Source: Gracilibacillus kekensis (GTDB lineage: Bacteria > Bacillota > Bacilli > Bacillales > Amphibacillaceae). Taken from it: 64,000 nucleotides of DNA. The stretch is from assembly GCF_900143085.1 (NCBI RefSeq), contig NZ_FRCZ01000001.1, positions 186,001 through 250,000 of the forward strand, in the 5' to 3' direction. The notes beneath the pieces are model-generated. The model had not been told where the DNA came from. It saw only the letters and a list, made by a program, of their open reading frames with translations, and searched no databases. Both the position numbers and the translations under genes were made by a program. Within the stretch, counting starts at the first letter, position 1. The number at the start of each line of letters is the position of its first letter. Shown in pieces: positions 1 to 9,060 of the stretch.

Positions 1-267
1 CAACAGCTAACCGCTAAAGTAATCTATATGAAAAAACCTCGTGAGTTTGTTGACATTATGATCAAAGGCGCTTTTCATTCATTTACTCATCACCATCAGT
101 TTTCAGAAGAACAGGATGGGACTCTCATGACAGATACATTTGAGTACAAGTCACCATTTGGCATGATTGGTTTAATTGCTGACAAATTGTTTTTAGAAAA
201 ATATATGAGAGAGTTTATAATTTCCCGTGCGGAAGAACTTAAAAAAGTGGCAGAAACTGAAAAATAG
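1..267 (+). CDS. SRPBCC-fold protein, C-terminal part (5' end outside window)
   Basis: The reading frame is open from base 1, so the gene starts upstream of the window; the first ATG at 28 is probably internal. The visible part runs through a segment resembling the C-terminal half of START/SRPBCC proteins: a THHHQF strand, a T-x-D-x-F-x-Y strand, then a glycine/proline turn and a long amphipathic helix ending in R-A-E-E-L-K-K. Such proteins bind small hydrophobic ligands in a helix-grip cavity. The ligand cannot be inferred. The gene converges on the lipoprotein gene that follows. Confidence 0.6.
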   Translation, partial: QQLTAKVIYMKKPREFVDIMIKGAFHSFTHHHQFSEEQDGTLMTDTFEYKSPFGMIGLIADKLFLEKYMREFIISRAEELKKVAETEK

Positions 268-286
268 TTTCTTCAAAACATAAGTA

Positions 287-679
287 TCATTGTTTATAAC
301 TGTTATACCATGCTCTTCCTGTCTCCCAATTCTCAATTGGATTTAAACTACCTAAGATTTCAGTGCATGCTAGAGCCATCACGTACTCCCTTAACCCATC
401 TGTTGAAGTTTTTTTGAATTCGCTCAAAAAATAACCCAATGCTAATTCTCCTTGTCCTACGATATAAGCAAATTCCTCGGGATGTGCTTTGACATAATCA
501 TTAGGATTAGACGACGCTGATGGTGAGCCAATTATTTTAGTTAATGCATACTCAATTTCTTGCTCGTTTTGCTGGTTTGTAACCTCCTCACCCGCCACCT
601 TCTCATCTATCATTTCAGCATAACTACAAGCGGTAAGAAATAAAAGGGATACTATAATAATAGTGCTTAACCGTTTCAT
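287..679 (-). CDS. small lipoprotein of unknown function
   Basis: A 130-residue protein with a lipoprotein signal: positively charged start (MKR), hydrophobic core, and lipobox L-T-A-C with the acylated Cys near residue 18. The mature part is acidic after the signal and then forms a compact alpha-helical domain with no family I recognise. It is probably anchored to the outer face of the membrane. A good ribosome site (AGGAGG) lies a few bases before the ATG. It is a single-gene unit between a convergent gene and the AraC-type regulator. Confidence 0.65.
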   Translation of the reverse strand: MKRLSTIIIVSLLFLTACSYAEMIDEKVAGEEVTNQQNEQEIEYALTKIIGSPSASSNPNDYVKAHPEEFAYIVGQGELALGYFLSEFKKTSTDGLREYVMALACTEILGSLNPIENWETGRAWYNSYKQ

Positions 680-845
680 AAAATCCTCCTAACTGTCAAA
701 ATTCTTATGATTAGCTATTTTATGGGCAAACAACTTGAAAATCATCTAAAAATACAAAGCCAACTTATTAATTTTAGACGATAACGTTCTTTGTTTGGTT
801 ACACATATTTTTCCTTGCACATCACACACTTTTTAATAATTAATT

Positions 846-889
846 AAAGTAGTTCAAAATATGTTTTATTTCCATAGATGAACTACTTT
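846..889 (-). terminator. inverted repeat, likely terminator of the AraC gene
   Basis: Perfect 11-bp arms AAAGTAGTTCA (846-856) and TGAACTACTTT (879-889) flank a 22-base loop, 39 bases after the stop of the AraC-type gene. No strong T-run follows on the minus strand, so termination would be weak. It could instead be an operator. Confidence 0.4.
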
Positions 890-927
890 ATAATTCTCAA
901 TCCAGTTATTTAAGAGTTTACCTTTTC

Positions 928-1800
928 TTATTTCTTCTCTACCGGTATCCATATCTCACTTCTAAAATTAGGCGAATCAAAATCATTGTTTTCATTCCAT
1001 AATATTTCTGGTCCTTGAGAAAGTTGATAATTAATGGAAGGAAACCATTCAGAATAGATTCTACCCCAAGCTTGTTGTAATGTTTCTGGGAATGGCCCGA
1101 CTACTTCAAAAACAGCCCAAGTTGATGCAGCTACTTTAAGGGAAGTCCAATTATGAGGTGCCTCTTTTGTCGTCGCTACCCCAATATAATGATCAAGCTC
1201 TCCTTTTTCCTCCATCCGGCCTTCAGAAAAATTAGTGGATGCTTGAATCAACCCATTTGGGGTAGTGTTCGATAACTCTTTCAATTGATTAATTTTTTCT
1301 ACATTAAGAGACTTCCACATTTCAGTAATCTCAGAATTTTCCCCTTCAAAAACAATCGGCACTCTTTTCATTAAGCCAACTATATGAAAGGCTTCTTTTT
1401 CTTCAATTCGATAATTCATCTCATGTCCTCCTTCAATCGTTAGTTGGAAGGTCATTTTAGGATAGGATTTGAGCTTTGCACCTTTAGTTCTCGCTTCTGT
1501 AGGTGTAATACCATGTAGCATTTGAAACGCTCGTGTAAATGAATCCGGTGATTGATAGCCATATTTAATAGCAATATCGATCACTTTTGATTTGTCATTA
1601 TTCAGTTCAAATGCTGCTAGTGTAAGTCTTCTGCGGCGAATATATTCCGACAAGGTGACACCTGCAAGAAAAGAAAACATTCGCTTAAAATGATACTCAG
1701 AACAAAGTGCTATTCTTGCAACTTCTTTAAAATCAATGTTATTCGTCAAATTTTCTTCGATATAATTCATAGCTCGATTCATTTCTTTTAAGCCATCCAT
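928..1800 (-). CDS. AraC-family regulator with GyrI-like effector domain
   Basis: A 290-residue transcription factor. Residues about 8-106 form the two helix-turn-helix motifs of the AraC/XylS DNA-binding domain (E-Y-H-F-K-R-M-F and [11 protein letters not shown]). Residues about 125-290 are a GyrI-like small-molecule-binding domain starting M-N-Y-R-I and ending I-W-I-P-V. This architecture is typical of regulators that sense amphipathic drugs, as in Rob/BltR-like proteins. The ATG at 1800 follows GAGGAGG with good spacing. Likely targets are itself or the neighbouring PhzF-FosB group, but no operator was identified. Confidence 0.9.
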   Translation of the reverse strand: MDGLKEMNRAMNYIEENLTNNIDFKEVARIALCSEYHFKRMFSFLAGVTLSEYIRRRRLTLAAFELNNDKSKVIDIAIKYGYQSPDSFTRAFQMLHGITPTEARTKGAKLKSYPKMTFQLTIEGGHEMNYRIEEKEAFHIVGLMKRVPIVFEGENSEITEMWKSLNVEKINQLKELSNTTPNGLIQASTNFSEGRMEEKGELDHYIGVATTKEAPHNWTSLKVAASTWAVFEVVGPFPETLQQAWGRIYSEWFPSINYQLSQGPEILWNENNDFDSPNFRSEIWIPVEKK

Positions 1801-1920
1801 TTTCTGACCTCCTCTATTTAAAACAATAGCAGGTATTAAAGATGATCATCCGATAATTTGTGTACAGAGATGTCGGTAACAAAGAAAAAGCAGTCCATAT
1901 GGAGTAGTACCAGCTCTCAA

Positions 1921-2814
1921 TTAAATGTGTACTTCCCACTTACGTACAAACACCGCACTACCAGTTATCTCAACCTTATACGACGCTTCATTTTCTTGAA
2001 TACTAACAAGAACTCTTCCATCTTTCTCCATCTCTTGCCCTTGCTCCACAGTCAGTTTTAGAGATTCCTTCTTATCTTTTTCTAGATATGTCATATAATA
2101 AGCCGCCATTACACCTGAAGCAGTACCTGTTACCGCATCCTCAATTGTTCCTGAGTAGGGAGAAGAGAAATGGCGTGCATGCATATCGGAATTCGAATCA
2201 ATCGTTTCCATGCAAAAGGGATGGATAGACGATTTAGGTATTTCACTTAAAATTTGGGGAAATAATTTGTTATTAGGCTTCATTCTTGTAAAAGCTTCTA
2301 ACTTTTTAATTGGAATAAGCAATGTCCATGTACCTGTAGTTCCATAGACAATAGGCCAATCCTTTTCTAAATCCGAGACGTTAAGGCCAATTGAGGCTGC
2401 AAGTTGTTCTCTTGAGCCGTTGAACTCTTCAAATTTTGGAGAAGCTTGCTGCATCGTTATTGAGATTTCATTTTCGTCAGTTGTATTAATTTTAATAGGT
2501 AAGATGCCAGCTTTTGTTTCAATTGTCATTTCTGTTTTATCGTCTAATAATCCATTTGTTTTCATAGCATAAAGAGTGGCAACAGTTGCATGACCACATA
2601 AATTCATTTCATGTCCTGGTGTAAAATAACGTATTCTAATATCTGCTACTTCAGATTTAATTGGAAAAGCAGTCTCATTAAATCCAACTTGATACGCAAT
2701 ATTTTGCATTTCAGCATCGGTAAGATTCTCACCATCTAACACTACTCCAGCTGGATTCCCTTTATTGGGGATGGTACTAAAAGCATCATATTGGTACACC
2801 TTAATAGATTTCAC
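1921..2814 (-). CDS. PhzF-family isomerase/epimerase
   Basis: A 297-residue member of the PhzF/YddE superfamily with a diaminopimelate-epimerase fold. It shows the N-terminal F-x-x-x-P-x-x-G-N-P-A-G-V motif, the catalytic glutamate in G-F-N-E-T-A-F (Glu47), the L-C-G-H-A-T motif and the later D-A-V-T-G-T-A-S-G motif. Most members are of unknown substrate; only the phenazine-pathway enzyme is well understood, and no phenazine genes are present. The GTG start at 2814 is preceded by GGAGGAGAG. It lies 17 bases after the HAD gene and is probably co-transcribed with it and fosB. Confidence 0.88.
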   Translation of the reverse strand: MKSIKVYQYDAFSTIPNKGNPAGVVLDGENLTDAEMQNIAYQVGFNETAFPIKSEVADIRIRYFTPGHEMNLCGHATVATLYAMKTNGLLDDKTEMTIETKAGILPIKINTTDENEISITMQQASPKFEEFNGSREQLAASIGLNVSDLEKDWPIVYGTTGTWTLLIPIKKLEAFTRMKPNNKLFPQILSEIPKSSIHPFCMETIDSNSDMHARHFSSPYSGTIEDAVTGTASGVMAAYYMTYLEKDKKESLKLTVEQGQEMEKDGRVLVSIQENEASYKVEITGSAVFVRKWEVHI

Positions 2815-2831
2815 ACACTCTCTCCTCCAAT

Positions 2832-3527
2832 TTAAAATCTCTCTATTCTAAAACCATTCAAGCTATGTATCACCGACACCTCAGAATGCGTTGAGCTATT
2901 CTTTCGATTCAACCAAATACCCTTCATCCCTGCATGTTTACTTGCAAGAGCATCTGTTTCTATCCTATCACCTATATAATAACTTTCTTCTGGTTTACAT
3001 TTTGCCTTTTTACAAGCTTCTAAAAAAATTGATTTGTCTGGTTTGGCCACTCCAGTTGAATCTGAGGTAACCACAACATCAAAGTAGCTGCTTATATCCA
3101 TTTGATTTAATTTTTCTAGCTGTTGTTGATGTTCACCATTACTTATTATTCCTATTTTTTGATTGGAACCTTTCAAACGCTGCAAGCATGGGACCACATC
3201 AAGGAAGGTGAACCAATTTCTTTTATAGCTAATTATGTATTCTATAAATAAATCATCTGCTTCTTCGTTCTTGATGGGAAATCGCCATACATCTTTCATT
3301 CGCATTCTTCTCTGCTCCTGAAAAGATAATTTCTTTTCTAAATATTCTTGGTAATATTTAACGGATAATGTATACCATTCAACTAAAAATTCGTCTCTGT
3401 TATTGCATTTAATATCACTTGAACATGCATTATAGAACTCAAGAGCAGCCAATTTTTCTGCTTGCTCATGATCTAATAATGTTCCATCAATATCAAAAAA
3501 GATCAAGGTCTTCCCCAACTTTCTCAA
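2832..3527 (-). CDS. HAD-superfamily hydrolase (YjjG-like)
   Basis: A 231-residue haloacid-dehalogenase-type phosphatase. Motif I is F-F-D-I-D-G-T-L-L (nucleophile Asp12, acid Asp14), motif II the I-I-S-N-G segment, motif III the lysine in A-K-P-D-K-S-I-F, and motif [11 protein letters not shown]. The helical cap between motifs I and II is of the C1 class. Substrates of this group are usually nucleoside or sugar phosphates. The TTG start overlaps the stop of fosB by four bases, which suggests translational coupling. Confidence 0.85.
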   Translation of the reverse strand: MRKLGKTLIFFDIDGTLLDHEQAEKLAALEFYNACSSDIKCNNRDEFLVEWYTLSVKYYQEYLEKKLSFQEQRRMRMKDVWRFPIKNEEADDLFIEYIISYKRNWFTFLDVVPCLQRLKGSNQKIGIISNGEHQQQLEKLNQMDISSYFDVVVTSDSTGVAKPDKSIFLEACKKAKCKPEESYYIGDRIETDALASKHAGMKGIWLNRKNSSTHSEVSVIHSLNGFRIERF

Positions 3528-3949
3528 TCATAAAATTCCATATATGGCTTTTCTTTTTTGTAGAATTCGATTCTATCTTGTAAAGTACCGGTGTGAAATT
3601 CAAATTTGTGACCATCCGGATCTGTGAAATAAATCGAGTATTTATCTTTTTCATGTCGAGGTCGTCCAGTGAGGAGATTGACGTTTAATTCCTCCAGTTT
3701 CTTATAGAGAGCGTCCACTTCTTTTTCTTCTACAGTAAAAGCGATGTGGGTATAAGAATGTTTAATTTCTTCTCGAGGAATAGTTTCTTCAACATTTAGC
3801 GCTAGCCACATACCGTTCAAGTCAAAGTATGCTGTATTGTTTCCTCTTACTAATAACCTAGCATCGAAAACATTTTTATAGAATTCAATAGACTTTTCTA
3901 AATCAGAAACAGAAAAAAGAAAATGGTTTAAACCTTTAATAGTAGGCAA
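3524..3949 (-). CDS. fosB: FosB metallothiol transferase (fosfomycin resistance)
   Basis: A 141-residue VOC-fold enzyme closely resembling Bacillus FosB, which adds bacillithiol or cysteine to the epoxide of fosfomycin. The metal ligands are present: His9 in G-L-N-H-F, His68 in Y-T-H-I-A-F and Glu117 in K-F-E-F-H. The family signature Y-F-T-D-P-D-G-H-K-F-E-F-H-T-G-T-L-Q-D-R is intact. The active-site cysteine found near the first His in some FosB proteins is replaced by Leu11. The TTG start is chosen because AGGAGG lies eight bases upstream. It is the first gene of a three-gene run with HAD and phzF. Confidence 0.92.
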   Translation of the reverse strand: MPTIKGLNHFLFSVSDLEKSIEFYKNVFDARLLVRGNNTAYFDLNGMWLALNVEETIPREEIKHSYTHIAFTVEEKEVDALYKKLEELNVNLLTGRPRHEKDKYSIYFTDPDGHKFEFHTGTLQDRIEFYKKEKPYMEFYD

Positions 3950-4069
3950 CTTACTTACCTCCTTTTAATTTTTTATATCCGTTTTTTAATATCATTATTA
4001 ACTACTTCATCTTTTTTCTGGAAAAGTGCAACCGACTGAAAAACTTATAGTAGAATCATAGATGCTATT

Positions 4070-4483
4070 TTATCCAAATAACCCCCACCCATTTGTTAAT
4101 AATAAAGTGCTTAGTAATATTAGGCCAAAGGCAAGTTGACTGATGGTGAAGATTGCTTCATTTTTATTTTCTTTGTATTTCCATTCCATCATAGCTCGAG
4201 CCATTTCTGATACGATAACAAACGCTATGGAGATAGAAAATAATTCTTCACCCCAGTCTCCTTCATGAGGATAGTAAGCAACACGTAAGGCAAAAAGAAA
4301 TAACATTATTAAACAAAATATGATGCGTATTGTCCAATCCACCCACTCGTGTTTTTTGTTCACATGATTATAAGAAAAAATATTTCTTTTTTCTACTTGC
4401 AGCCGCTTCCTCATCATAATCTCAAATGTTTTCTGGAAAAAGACAAAAAGGAATATTAATAGTAAGAGCTTTAACCAGAACAT
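4070..4483 (-). CDS. DUF4181-like membrane protein (copy 1)
   Basis: A 137-residue protein with four predicted membrane helices (about residues 3-22, 50-68, 80-97, 114-132) and a conserved cytoplasmic stretch W-V-D-W-T-I-R-I, M-E-W-K-Y-x-E-N-x-N-E and a C-terminal T-N-G-W-G-L-F. It matches what I know of the DUF4181 family of Bacillaceae, whose function is unknown. A second copy lies at 4988-5425, separated by one acetyltransferase gene. It is the last gene of the minus-strand run from 8277. Confidence 0.75.
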   Translation of the reverse strand: MFWLKLLLLIFLFVFFQKTFEIMMRKRLQVEKRNIFSYNHVNKKHEWVDWTIRIIFCLIMLFLFALRVAYYPHEGDWGEELFSISIAFVIVSEMARAMMEWKYKENKNEAIFTISQLAFGLILLSTLLLTNGWGLFG

Positions 4484-4562
4484 TGAACCAATATGATAGA
4501 TAAAACTTCATCCTTTCGTCGTTTAAGGGATTTAAATATACAATGTTGTGTTAATTTTCAAC

Positions 4563-4973
4563 CTACCGAATAAATTTTTGCATACCAGGAGCATCTGGTG
4601 ATCGTTCTTTATAATCAAACCGTTTATAGAAATCCTTTTTTCCTTTTGCACAAGATAGTTGTATCCATTTTATGCCACTGGATGTACATTTTTCAATAAG
4701 TAAAGACATAATTTTTGATCCAATACCCTTCCCTTGATAGCTCGGATGAACGATCATATCTACAATGAATGTTTGATATACACCATCTGAAATGATGCGA
4801 CCAAATCCTATTAGTGTTTCTTTTTTATATACGGAAATTAAGTACCAACTGTTAGTGATTGCAGTGAACAGATCTTCTTTGCTATAAGCATTATTCAAGT
4901 TCCAGCCAGTTGTCTCATATAGAAAATAAAATTCTTCTTTATTTGGGACAGTAGATTTATAGATTAATTCCAC
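4563..4973 (-). CDS. GNAT N-acetyltransferase
   Basis: A GNAT-fold acyltransferase of 137 residues. The acetyl-CoA binding signature V-H-P-S-Y-Q-G-K-G-I-G-S follows the beta4 strand F-I-V-D-M-I-V, and the C-terminal F-Y-K-R-F-D-Y segment closes the fold. A longer frame opens at 5003, but the GTG at 4973 is preceded by AGAAGGAGGAGA at ideal distance, so that start is used. The ribosome site overlaps the stop of the DUF4181-like gene upstream, which implies coupling. The acceptor substrate is unknown. Confidence 0.85.
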   Translation of the reverse strand: MELIYKSTVPNKEEFYFLYETTGWNLNNAYSKEDLFTAITNSWYLISVYKKETLIGFGRIISDGVYQTFIVDMIVHPSYQGKGIGSKIMSLLIEKCTSSGIKWIQLSCAKGKKDFYKRFDYKERSPDAPGMQKFIR

Positions 4974-4987
4974 TTGGTCTCCTCCTT

Positions 4988-5425
4988 CTAAAATAATCCC
5001 CATGCATTAGTGATGATAAAAGAAATAATGAAAGCTATGACTAGAAATAAACGACTTAATATATAGATGGCGACATTTCTATTCCCAATATATTTCCACT
5101 GGATAAACGCTCCCGTGATCTGACTTACTAGTAGATATATGAATAATAAAAAAAATGGCTCTAAAAACTTAAATCTTTCAAATGGATCTCTTTCCAAGTT
5201 TATGACAAAGCCTGTGATCATAATTAATAGAAATAGGATACGAATAGACCAATTTATGTGGTTATATTCATTGTTTAACTGATGATTAGAGAGTAAGCTT
5301 TCCTTACTGATATTGAGCCATTTTCTCAGCAAATAAGTGATAGAACACCACAAAGCAATGATTACAGTAATAGTAACTATAAGTTGAAGTATAAAATATG
5401 GATACACACCGTACATCATTGACAT
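4988..5425 (-). CDS. DUF4181-like membrane protein (copy 2)
   Basis: A 145-residue protein with four predicted transmembrane helices, paralogous to the protein at 4070-4483. The shared points are the I-N-W-S-I-R-I-L-F segment, a Q-W-K-Y-x-x-N-R-N-x-A-I stretch and the ending T-N-A-W-G-L-F. The two differ enough that the duplication is not recent. Its stop is immediately before the GTG start of the acetyltransferase gene. Function unknown. Confidence 0.72.
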   Translation of the reverse strand: MSMMYGVYPYFILQLIVTITVIIALWCSITYLLRKWLNISKESLLSNHQLNNEYNHINWSIRILFLLIMITGFVINLERDPFERFKFLEPFFLLFIYLLVSQITGAFIQWKYIGNRNVAIYILSRLFLVIAFIISFIITNAWGLF

Positions 5426-5447
5426 CTCCTTGATATATCAGTTCAAA

Positions 5448-6002
5448 TTAATTTCTGGATTTACTTCCCTTAGAACCCAAATACTCTAAAACACGATTCA
5501 CACGCTCTTCAACTGAATAGTCTCCTTCTAACCTTAATACCGGACAAGGCAAATCTTGCATCCAATGTTCATGTAATTTTTTACTCCTGACTTCCATTCC
5601 GGCGTGATCATATAGAGACGCCCACTCCAGAAATTTTTTTGATTGATTATAATTGCTGCCACCATATAATACTTCTTCTCCGTATCTCTCATATTCTCTT
5701 ACCTTTAATCTTTCAAGTCTGATCTCTTCTGGAATCCACAGAAACACAACTAAATCGAAGTAAGGTTTGAAGTTATCCCCCCACTTACAGACAGATCCAG
5801 ATAAAATCCAATTTCCATAATTTAATAGATCATTATTTAACATTTTCCTTCTTTCGGGAACTGGTCGTTGTTCTGTAAATTTGTTTATCCAGAAATAATC
5901 ATCTGTATCAAGATAAGTATGTGGTAATTCTTTAGAAAGTGCAGCACCCAGTGTTGATGTGCCGGATCCGGATGCGCCTAAAATGTGAATTTTATTTTTC
6001 AT
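5448..6002 (-). CDS. P-loop NTPase, small-molecule kinase-like
   Basis: A 184-residue P-loop protein of the adenylate-kinase-like type. The loop is G-A-S-G-S-G-T-S-T at residues 9-17, so the usual Walker A lysine is replaced by threonine (Thr15); this is a recurrent variant in this family. The L-D-T-D-D-Y-F-W segment provides a Walker-B-like/substrate acid, and a lid with R-L-x-R-L-K-x-R-E-Y follows. The ATG at 6002 is preferred over an upstream frame because GGGGGAG lies upstream. The substrate is unknown. It sits between GNAT and DUF4181-like genes in one run. Confidence 0.75.
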   Translation of the reverse strand: MKNKIHILGASGSGTSTLGAALSKELPHTYLDTDDYFWINKFTEQRPVPERRKMLNNDLLNYGNWILSGSVCKWGDNFKPYFDLVVFLWIPEEIRLERLKVREYERYGEEVLYGGSNYNQSKKFLEWASLYDHAGMEVRSKKLHEHWMQDLPCPVLRLEGDYSVEERVNRVLEYLGSKGSKSRN

Positions 6003-6031
6003 TATGGCTCCCCCGTTCAACTTAAATGCAA

Positions 6032-6787
6032 TCACCTTTTAATTCGATACCAATATTGATAAGACTCTTTAAAACCTAATTTTTGATAAAGGTTCCGAGC
6101 AGGATAGTTATCATTTACAACTTGAAGATAGGCATATTTCGCTCCATTGTTTTTACCCCACTTTAAAATAGAAGCGATTAATTGTTCACCAAATCCTTTT
6201 CTTCGAAATTTTTCATTCGTGACGATATCGAATAATCCTATGTAATCTTCTTCTAAAACTCCTATTCCACACGCTATTGTTTCATTATTACCACTTAACA
6301 ACATGACATAGCAAACTTTTGGAATAATACTCATAAGCATTGTCTTTATAGTGGTTTGAGCGGATTCGTCTATGTGATTGAACTTGCAAAATGCAGCAAA
6401 CAATTGATCTGATAATCTATCTTGAAATGTAAGATAAGCTTTGGAAGGTACTTGTTGAATGTTATCAAGTGCGAGTAATTGTACACTTGTTAATCCATCA
6501 CGATAATATCGGGCTTTTTCTAGTGTGTTATCTAAATCATGAGGAGAGACGTTTGAAGTTAGTTTAAAGATAACTGGTAGGTTTTTCTTTTGATAGATCT
6601 GTTCTACTTTCTTTATTTTCTTATCGATGTTTTCTGTTGAAGAATAAAATGGATTAACTGAATTTGCTCTTTTGGTATACCCATCGGAAAAACGTAAGAT
6701 CCATCCGTCCAAAAGGCTTGTTTGCAGAGATGGAAGGGCATTCATAGATAACTCCTCGATTTTTTGTATAATATTATAATTTGTCAT
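6032..6787 (-). CDS. GNAT N-acetyltransferase, two-domain type
   Basis: A 251-residue protein with a C-terminal GNAT domain (about 110-250). It contains the beta4/alpha3 motif F-D-I-V-T-N-E-K-F-R-R-K-G-F-G-E-Q-L and the closing A-R-N-L-Y-Q-K-L-G-F-K-E. The N-terminal 100 residues, with W-I-L-R-F-S-D-G-Y-T-K-R-A-N-S-V, are typical of a Bacillus group of GNATs with a degenerate first domain. The start overlaps the end of the upstream methyltransferase by 14 bases. The acceptor is unknown. Confidence 0.87.
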   Translation of the reverse strand: MTNYNIIQKIEELSMNALPSLQTSLLDGWILRFSDGYTKRANSVNPFYSSTENIDKKIKKVEQIYQKKNLPVIFKLTSNVSPHDLDNTLEKARYYRDGLTSVQLLALDNIQQVPSKAYLTFQDRLSDQLFAAFCKFNHIDESAQTTIKTMLMSIIPKVCYVMLLSGNNETIACGIGVLEEDYIGLFDIVTNEKFRRKGFGEQLIASILKWGKNNGAKYAYLQVVNDNYPARNLYQKLGFKESYQYWYRIKR

Positions 6788-7496
6788 TTTCCATTCCCTT
6801 CGAAATGATCAACATCGAATCTGCATGCACCTGAAACTCGTATGGTACTTGCACTATATCAGTCGTACAGCCGATTTCTTCTAAATAGTGCAAGATTTTA
6901 TCAAGATATTTGTACGTATTTCCTTCTAAATCTACTAATGGGAAAATACGAATTTGGCCTTTTGTTACTCTTAGTAATTCATATAAAGTATTGATATGAA
7001 ACTGATAGTCTAGACGATCAGCATACATGAATAGGAAGTGTGCAGATAATAGGACGTCAAAAGAGTTATCCTCAAATGGTAATTTAGGTAAAGTAACTGG
7101 AATATAATTTTCTTTTGCTTTTCTTCTATCATTCGTGCAATCAAGTAAAGCACTTAAACGGTGTTCCCTGAGGGACTCTATGTCTTTGAAATATTCCCAT
7201 TTGTAATTTTCTCGTACGTTGCTTATACTCTCCATTGCATGTTCGATATCCTGAAGCCCCTTATCTTTCAACTCTTCCACATCATAATAATAGGCAATAT
7301 CGAAGGCAGTAATATCGTATCCTTTTTTGTTGCCAATGGCAGTAAAGGAACACGCCCCAGCTGGACAATCCAGGACCCTTTTTTCTTTTAGAAAATCACC
7401 GGACAGAGAAAACATGTCGATATACTCATCAAAGGTTCTGCCGATATAGACGATACGATTAAGATCTAATTTTTTGTTTTGTTCAGGTATAGTCAT
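6774..7496 (-). CDS. class I SAM-dependent methyltransferase
   Basis: A 240-residue Rossmann-fold methyltransferase. Motif I is R-V-L-D-C-P-A-G-A-C-S-F, a form with Pro-Ala replacing the usual G-x-G; motif IV is F-D-V-L-L-S-A-H-F-L-F and the post-motif strand I-R-I-F-P-L-V is present. The ATG at 7496 is chosen because GGAGGTGAG lies just upstream; the in-frame GTG at 7505 is inside that ribosome site. The substrate is unknown. It follows another methyltransferase by 19 bases. Confidence 0.82.
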   Translation of the reverse strand: MTIPEQNKKLDLNRIVYIGRTFDEYIDMFSLSGDFLKEKRVLDCPAGACSFTAIGNKKGYDITAFDIAYYYDVEELKDKGLQDIEHAMESISNVRENYKWEYFKDIESLREHRLSALLDCTNDRRKAKENYIPVTLPKLPFEDNSFDVLLSAHFLFMYADRLDYQFHINTLYELLRVTKGQIRIFPLVDLEGNTYKYLDKILHYLEEIGCTTDIVQVPYEFQVHADSMLIISKGMENDKL

Positions 7497-7515
7497 AACG
7501 CTCACCTCCAGGGGA

Positions 7516-8277
7516 TTAGTATTTTCCTGCTAAACAGAACATTTCAGCAAAATCATTTATAATGGTTTTCCCACGGTTTTTATTAAGATCAAATTTCATT
7601 TTTTCTAAACCTTCTTGATAATCTTGATCACTGATAAGGGTAAGAACAGATATATCGCGATTTTCAGCTAATTTGAGATAGTCGACTACTTTTATTTCTT
7701 CCATTCTATAATGAATGTGCATTTTCACTTCGAATCCCCTTGTTTTCAGTTCATGATAAATCATATCTTTTTCCAAAAAACGTTGAGCATCTTCAGTATA
7801 AGCAGATGGAAAGTAATGATACACCCACCATTTGGGCATTTGGTGGATAGCAATATTATGCATTTTAAATACAGCTTCTTTTTTCATTATACGGTAGACC
7901 TCGTCAATCACTTGATTTTTATCCAGGTAATGATGAAAGGCGTAGTTATTAATAATAAAATCAAACATTTCTGAATGATATGGCATCTTTTCTGCATTGG
8001 CATGGTCAAATGTTACGTGTCCATTCTTTTCTTTTGCGATTCTCAACATTTCTTCAGAGGCATCAAGTCCAAACCACTTAATAGGGAGATCTTTTAAAAA
8101 GTGATGTTGCTTTACTAAATAATTCCCTGTTCCACATGATAAATCTAATACTTGGTATTCTTGTTGGTGGTAATTGTTTAAGTAGTTTTTTAGATCTTTG
8201 TCATGTTGTATTTCGTCCACACGAAATTGATTGTGATCATACCTGTCAGCTATTGCAGAATAATCTGTTTTTTTCAT
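7516..8277 (-). CDS. class I SAM-dependent methyltransferase
   Basis: A 253-residue methyltransferase of the UbiE/COQ5-like type. Motif I is V-L-D-L-S-C-G-T-G-N-Y-L, the acidic loop is G-L-D-A-S-E-E-M-L, and motif IV is F-D-F-I-I-N-N-Y-A-F-H-H-Y. The C-terminal half lacks features that reveal the substrate. It is the first gene of the seven-gene minus-strand run down to 4070. Confidence 0.87.
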   Translation of the reverse strand: MKKTDYSAIADRYDHNQFRVDEIQHDKDLKNYLNNYHQQEYQVLDLSCGTGNYLVKQHHFLKDLPIKWFGLDASEEMLRIAKEKNGHVTFDHANAEKMPYHSEMFDFIINNYAFHHYLDKNQVIDEVYRIMKKEAVFKMHNIAIHQMPKWWVYHYFPSAYTEDAQRFLEKDMIYHELKTRGFEVKMHIHYRMEEIKVVDYLKLAENRDISVLTLISDQDYQEGLEKMKFDLNKNRGKTIINDFAEMFCLAGKY

Positions 8278-8707
8278 ATATGTGGTCCTTTCAATATAGG
8301 AATCTATTATTGAAGTAATGATTTCATAAGATTATACCATTATATTCCTGTTATTCAACCCCTGTATCCAGGAGAAAAAGTAACCTGAATTTTAATCAAG
8401 TTTTCCGTTTAGGTTCAGAAAATTAATTTAACATAGCAATTAGCTAGGTCTATTTGTATGAGATTTAACCTCTTTATATTCGTTGGTCTATCACGAATAT
8501 CTCACATTAGAATTGGTATTAATATACAAAATCATACCCAAAATACACAATGACTACAGTTAATGAGTTAATTTCCATTTTTTTAAATGAGTAATTGTAA
8601 TTTTATGTTAATATAAATGTAGAGTATCGGAAAGTTTGATCTAAAACTAATAAAATAAATTGTATTAATATTCAAAGTATTGTATTATTATACAAAAATT
8701 ATAATTT
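8278..8707. other. intergenic region with a small inverted repeat
   Basis: About 430 A+T-rich bases between divergent units. The only clear structure is a perfect 8-bp inverted repeat, ATATTCGT (8476-8483) and ACGAATAT (8493-8500), with a 9-base loop. Poorly matched promoter-like A+T stretches precede the acetyltransferase fragment. I see no coding potential. Confidence 0.4.
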
Positions 8708-8719
8708 GAGGTGGAGATT

Positions 8720-8866
8720 TTGGTTAAAAAAAGTTGGAAAAATGGAGATTATCTTATTACTATGGATAAAACTGATTTAAAACTGAATGTTATTTTTAAC
8801 TTTTTGAGCAATGAATCCTACTGGTCAAAAGTAATTTCAAAAGAAGATGTTATTAAATCATTGAAC
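8720..8866 (+). pseudogene. GNAT acetyltransferase N-terminal fragment, interrupted by a tnpB element
   Basis: The TTG at 8720 has GAGGTGGAG as ribosome site. The first 40-odd codons (K-N-G-D-Y-L-I-T-M-D-K-T, F-L-S-N-E-S-Y-W-S-K, E-D-V-I-K-S-L-N) match the start of the acetyltransferase family whose intact member lies at 43220-43618. Homology then stops at about 8866, where the frame enters the end of the transposable element. The missing acetyl-CoA binding half is not found on the far side of the element, so the 3' part was lost. Confidence 0.75.
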
Positions 8867-9060
8867 TACCCCCACCTACAAGCTAAAGCTTGTTGTGGAA
8901 GAGGATTCCTGGGTCATAGAACCTAACGATTCTAAGTTTATCAGGCTATCCCCGTCGCACCGACGGTTGAAAGATGCATACCTTCTTCGAGAATATTAAC
9001 AGCTGCGTTGATGTCTCTATCATGATTAGTTTGACAAGTCGGACATGTCCATACTCGAAT
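8862..9060 (-). ncRNA. predicted omega RNA (reRNA) of the tnpB element
   Basis: TnpB nucleases use an RNA from the 3' end of tnpB through the right end of the element, with the guide derived from the flank. By analogy this RNA would start inside the tnpB coding region, read to about 8862, and take its guide from the bases beyond, inside the acetyltransferase fragment. The right-end palindrome is visible; the 5' boundary is a guess from the family. Confidence 0.4.

Noticed and set aside
8711-8926. A complete 71-codon gene before the tnpB element
   Set aside because: The last 20 or so codons come from the transposon end; the true gene is a truncated acetyltransferase.
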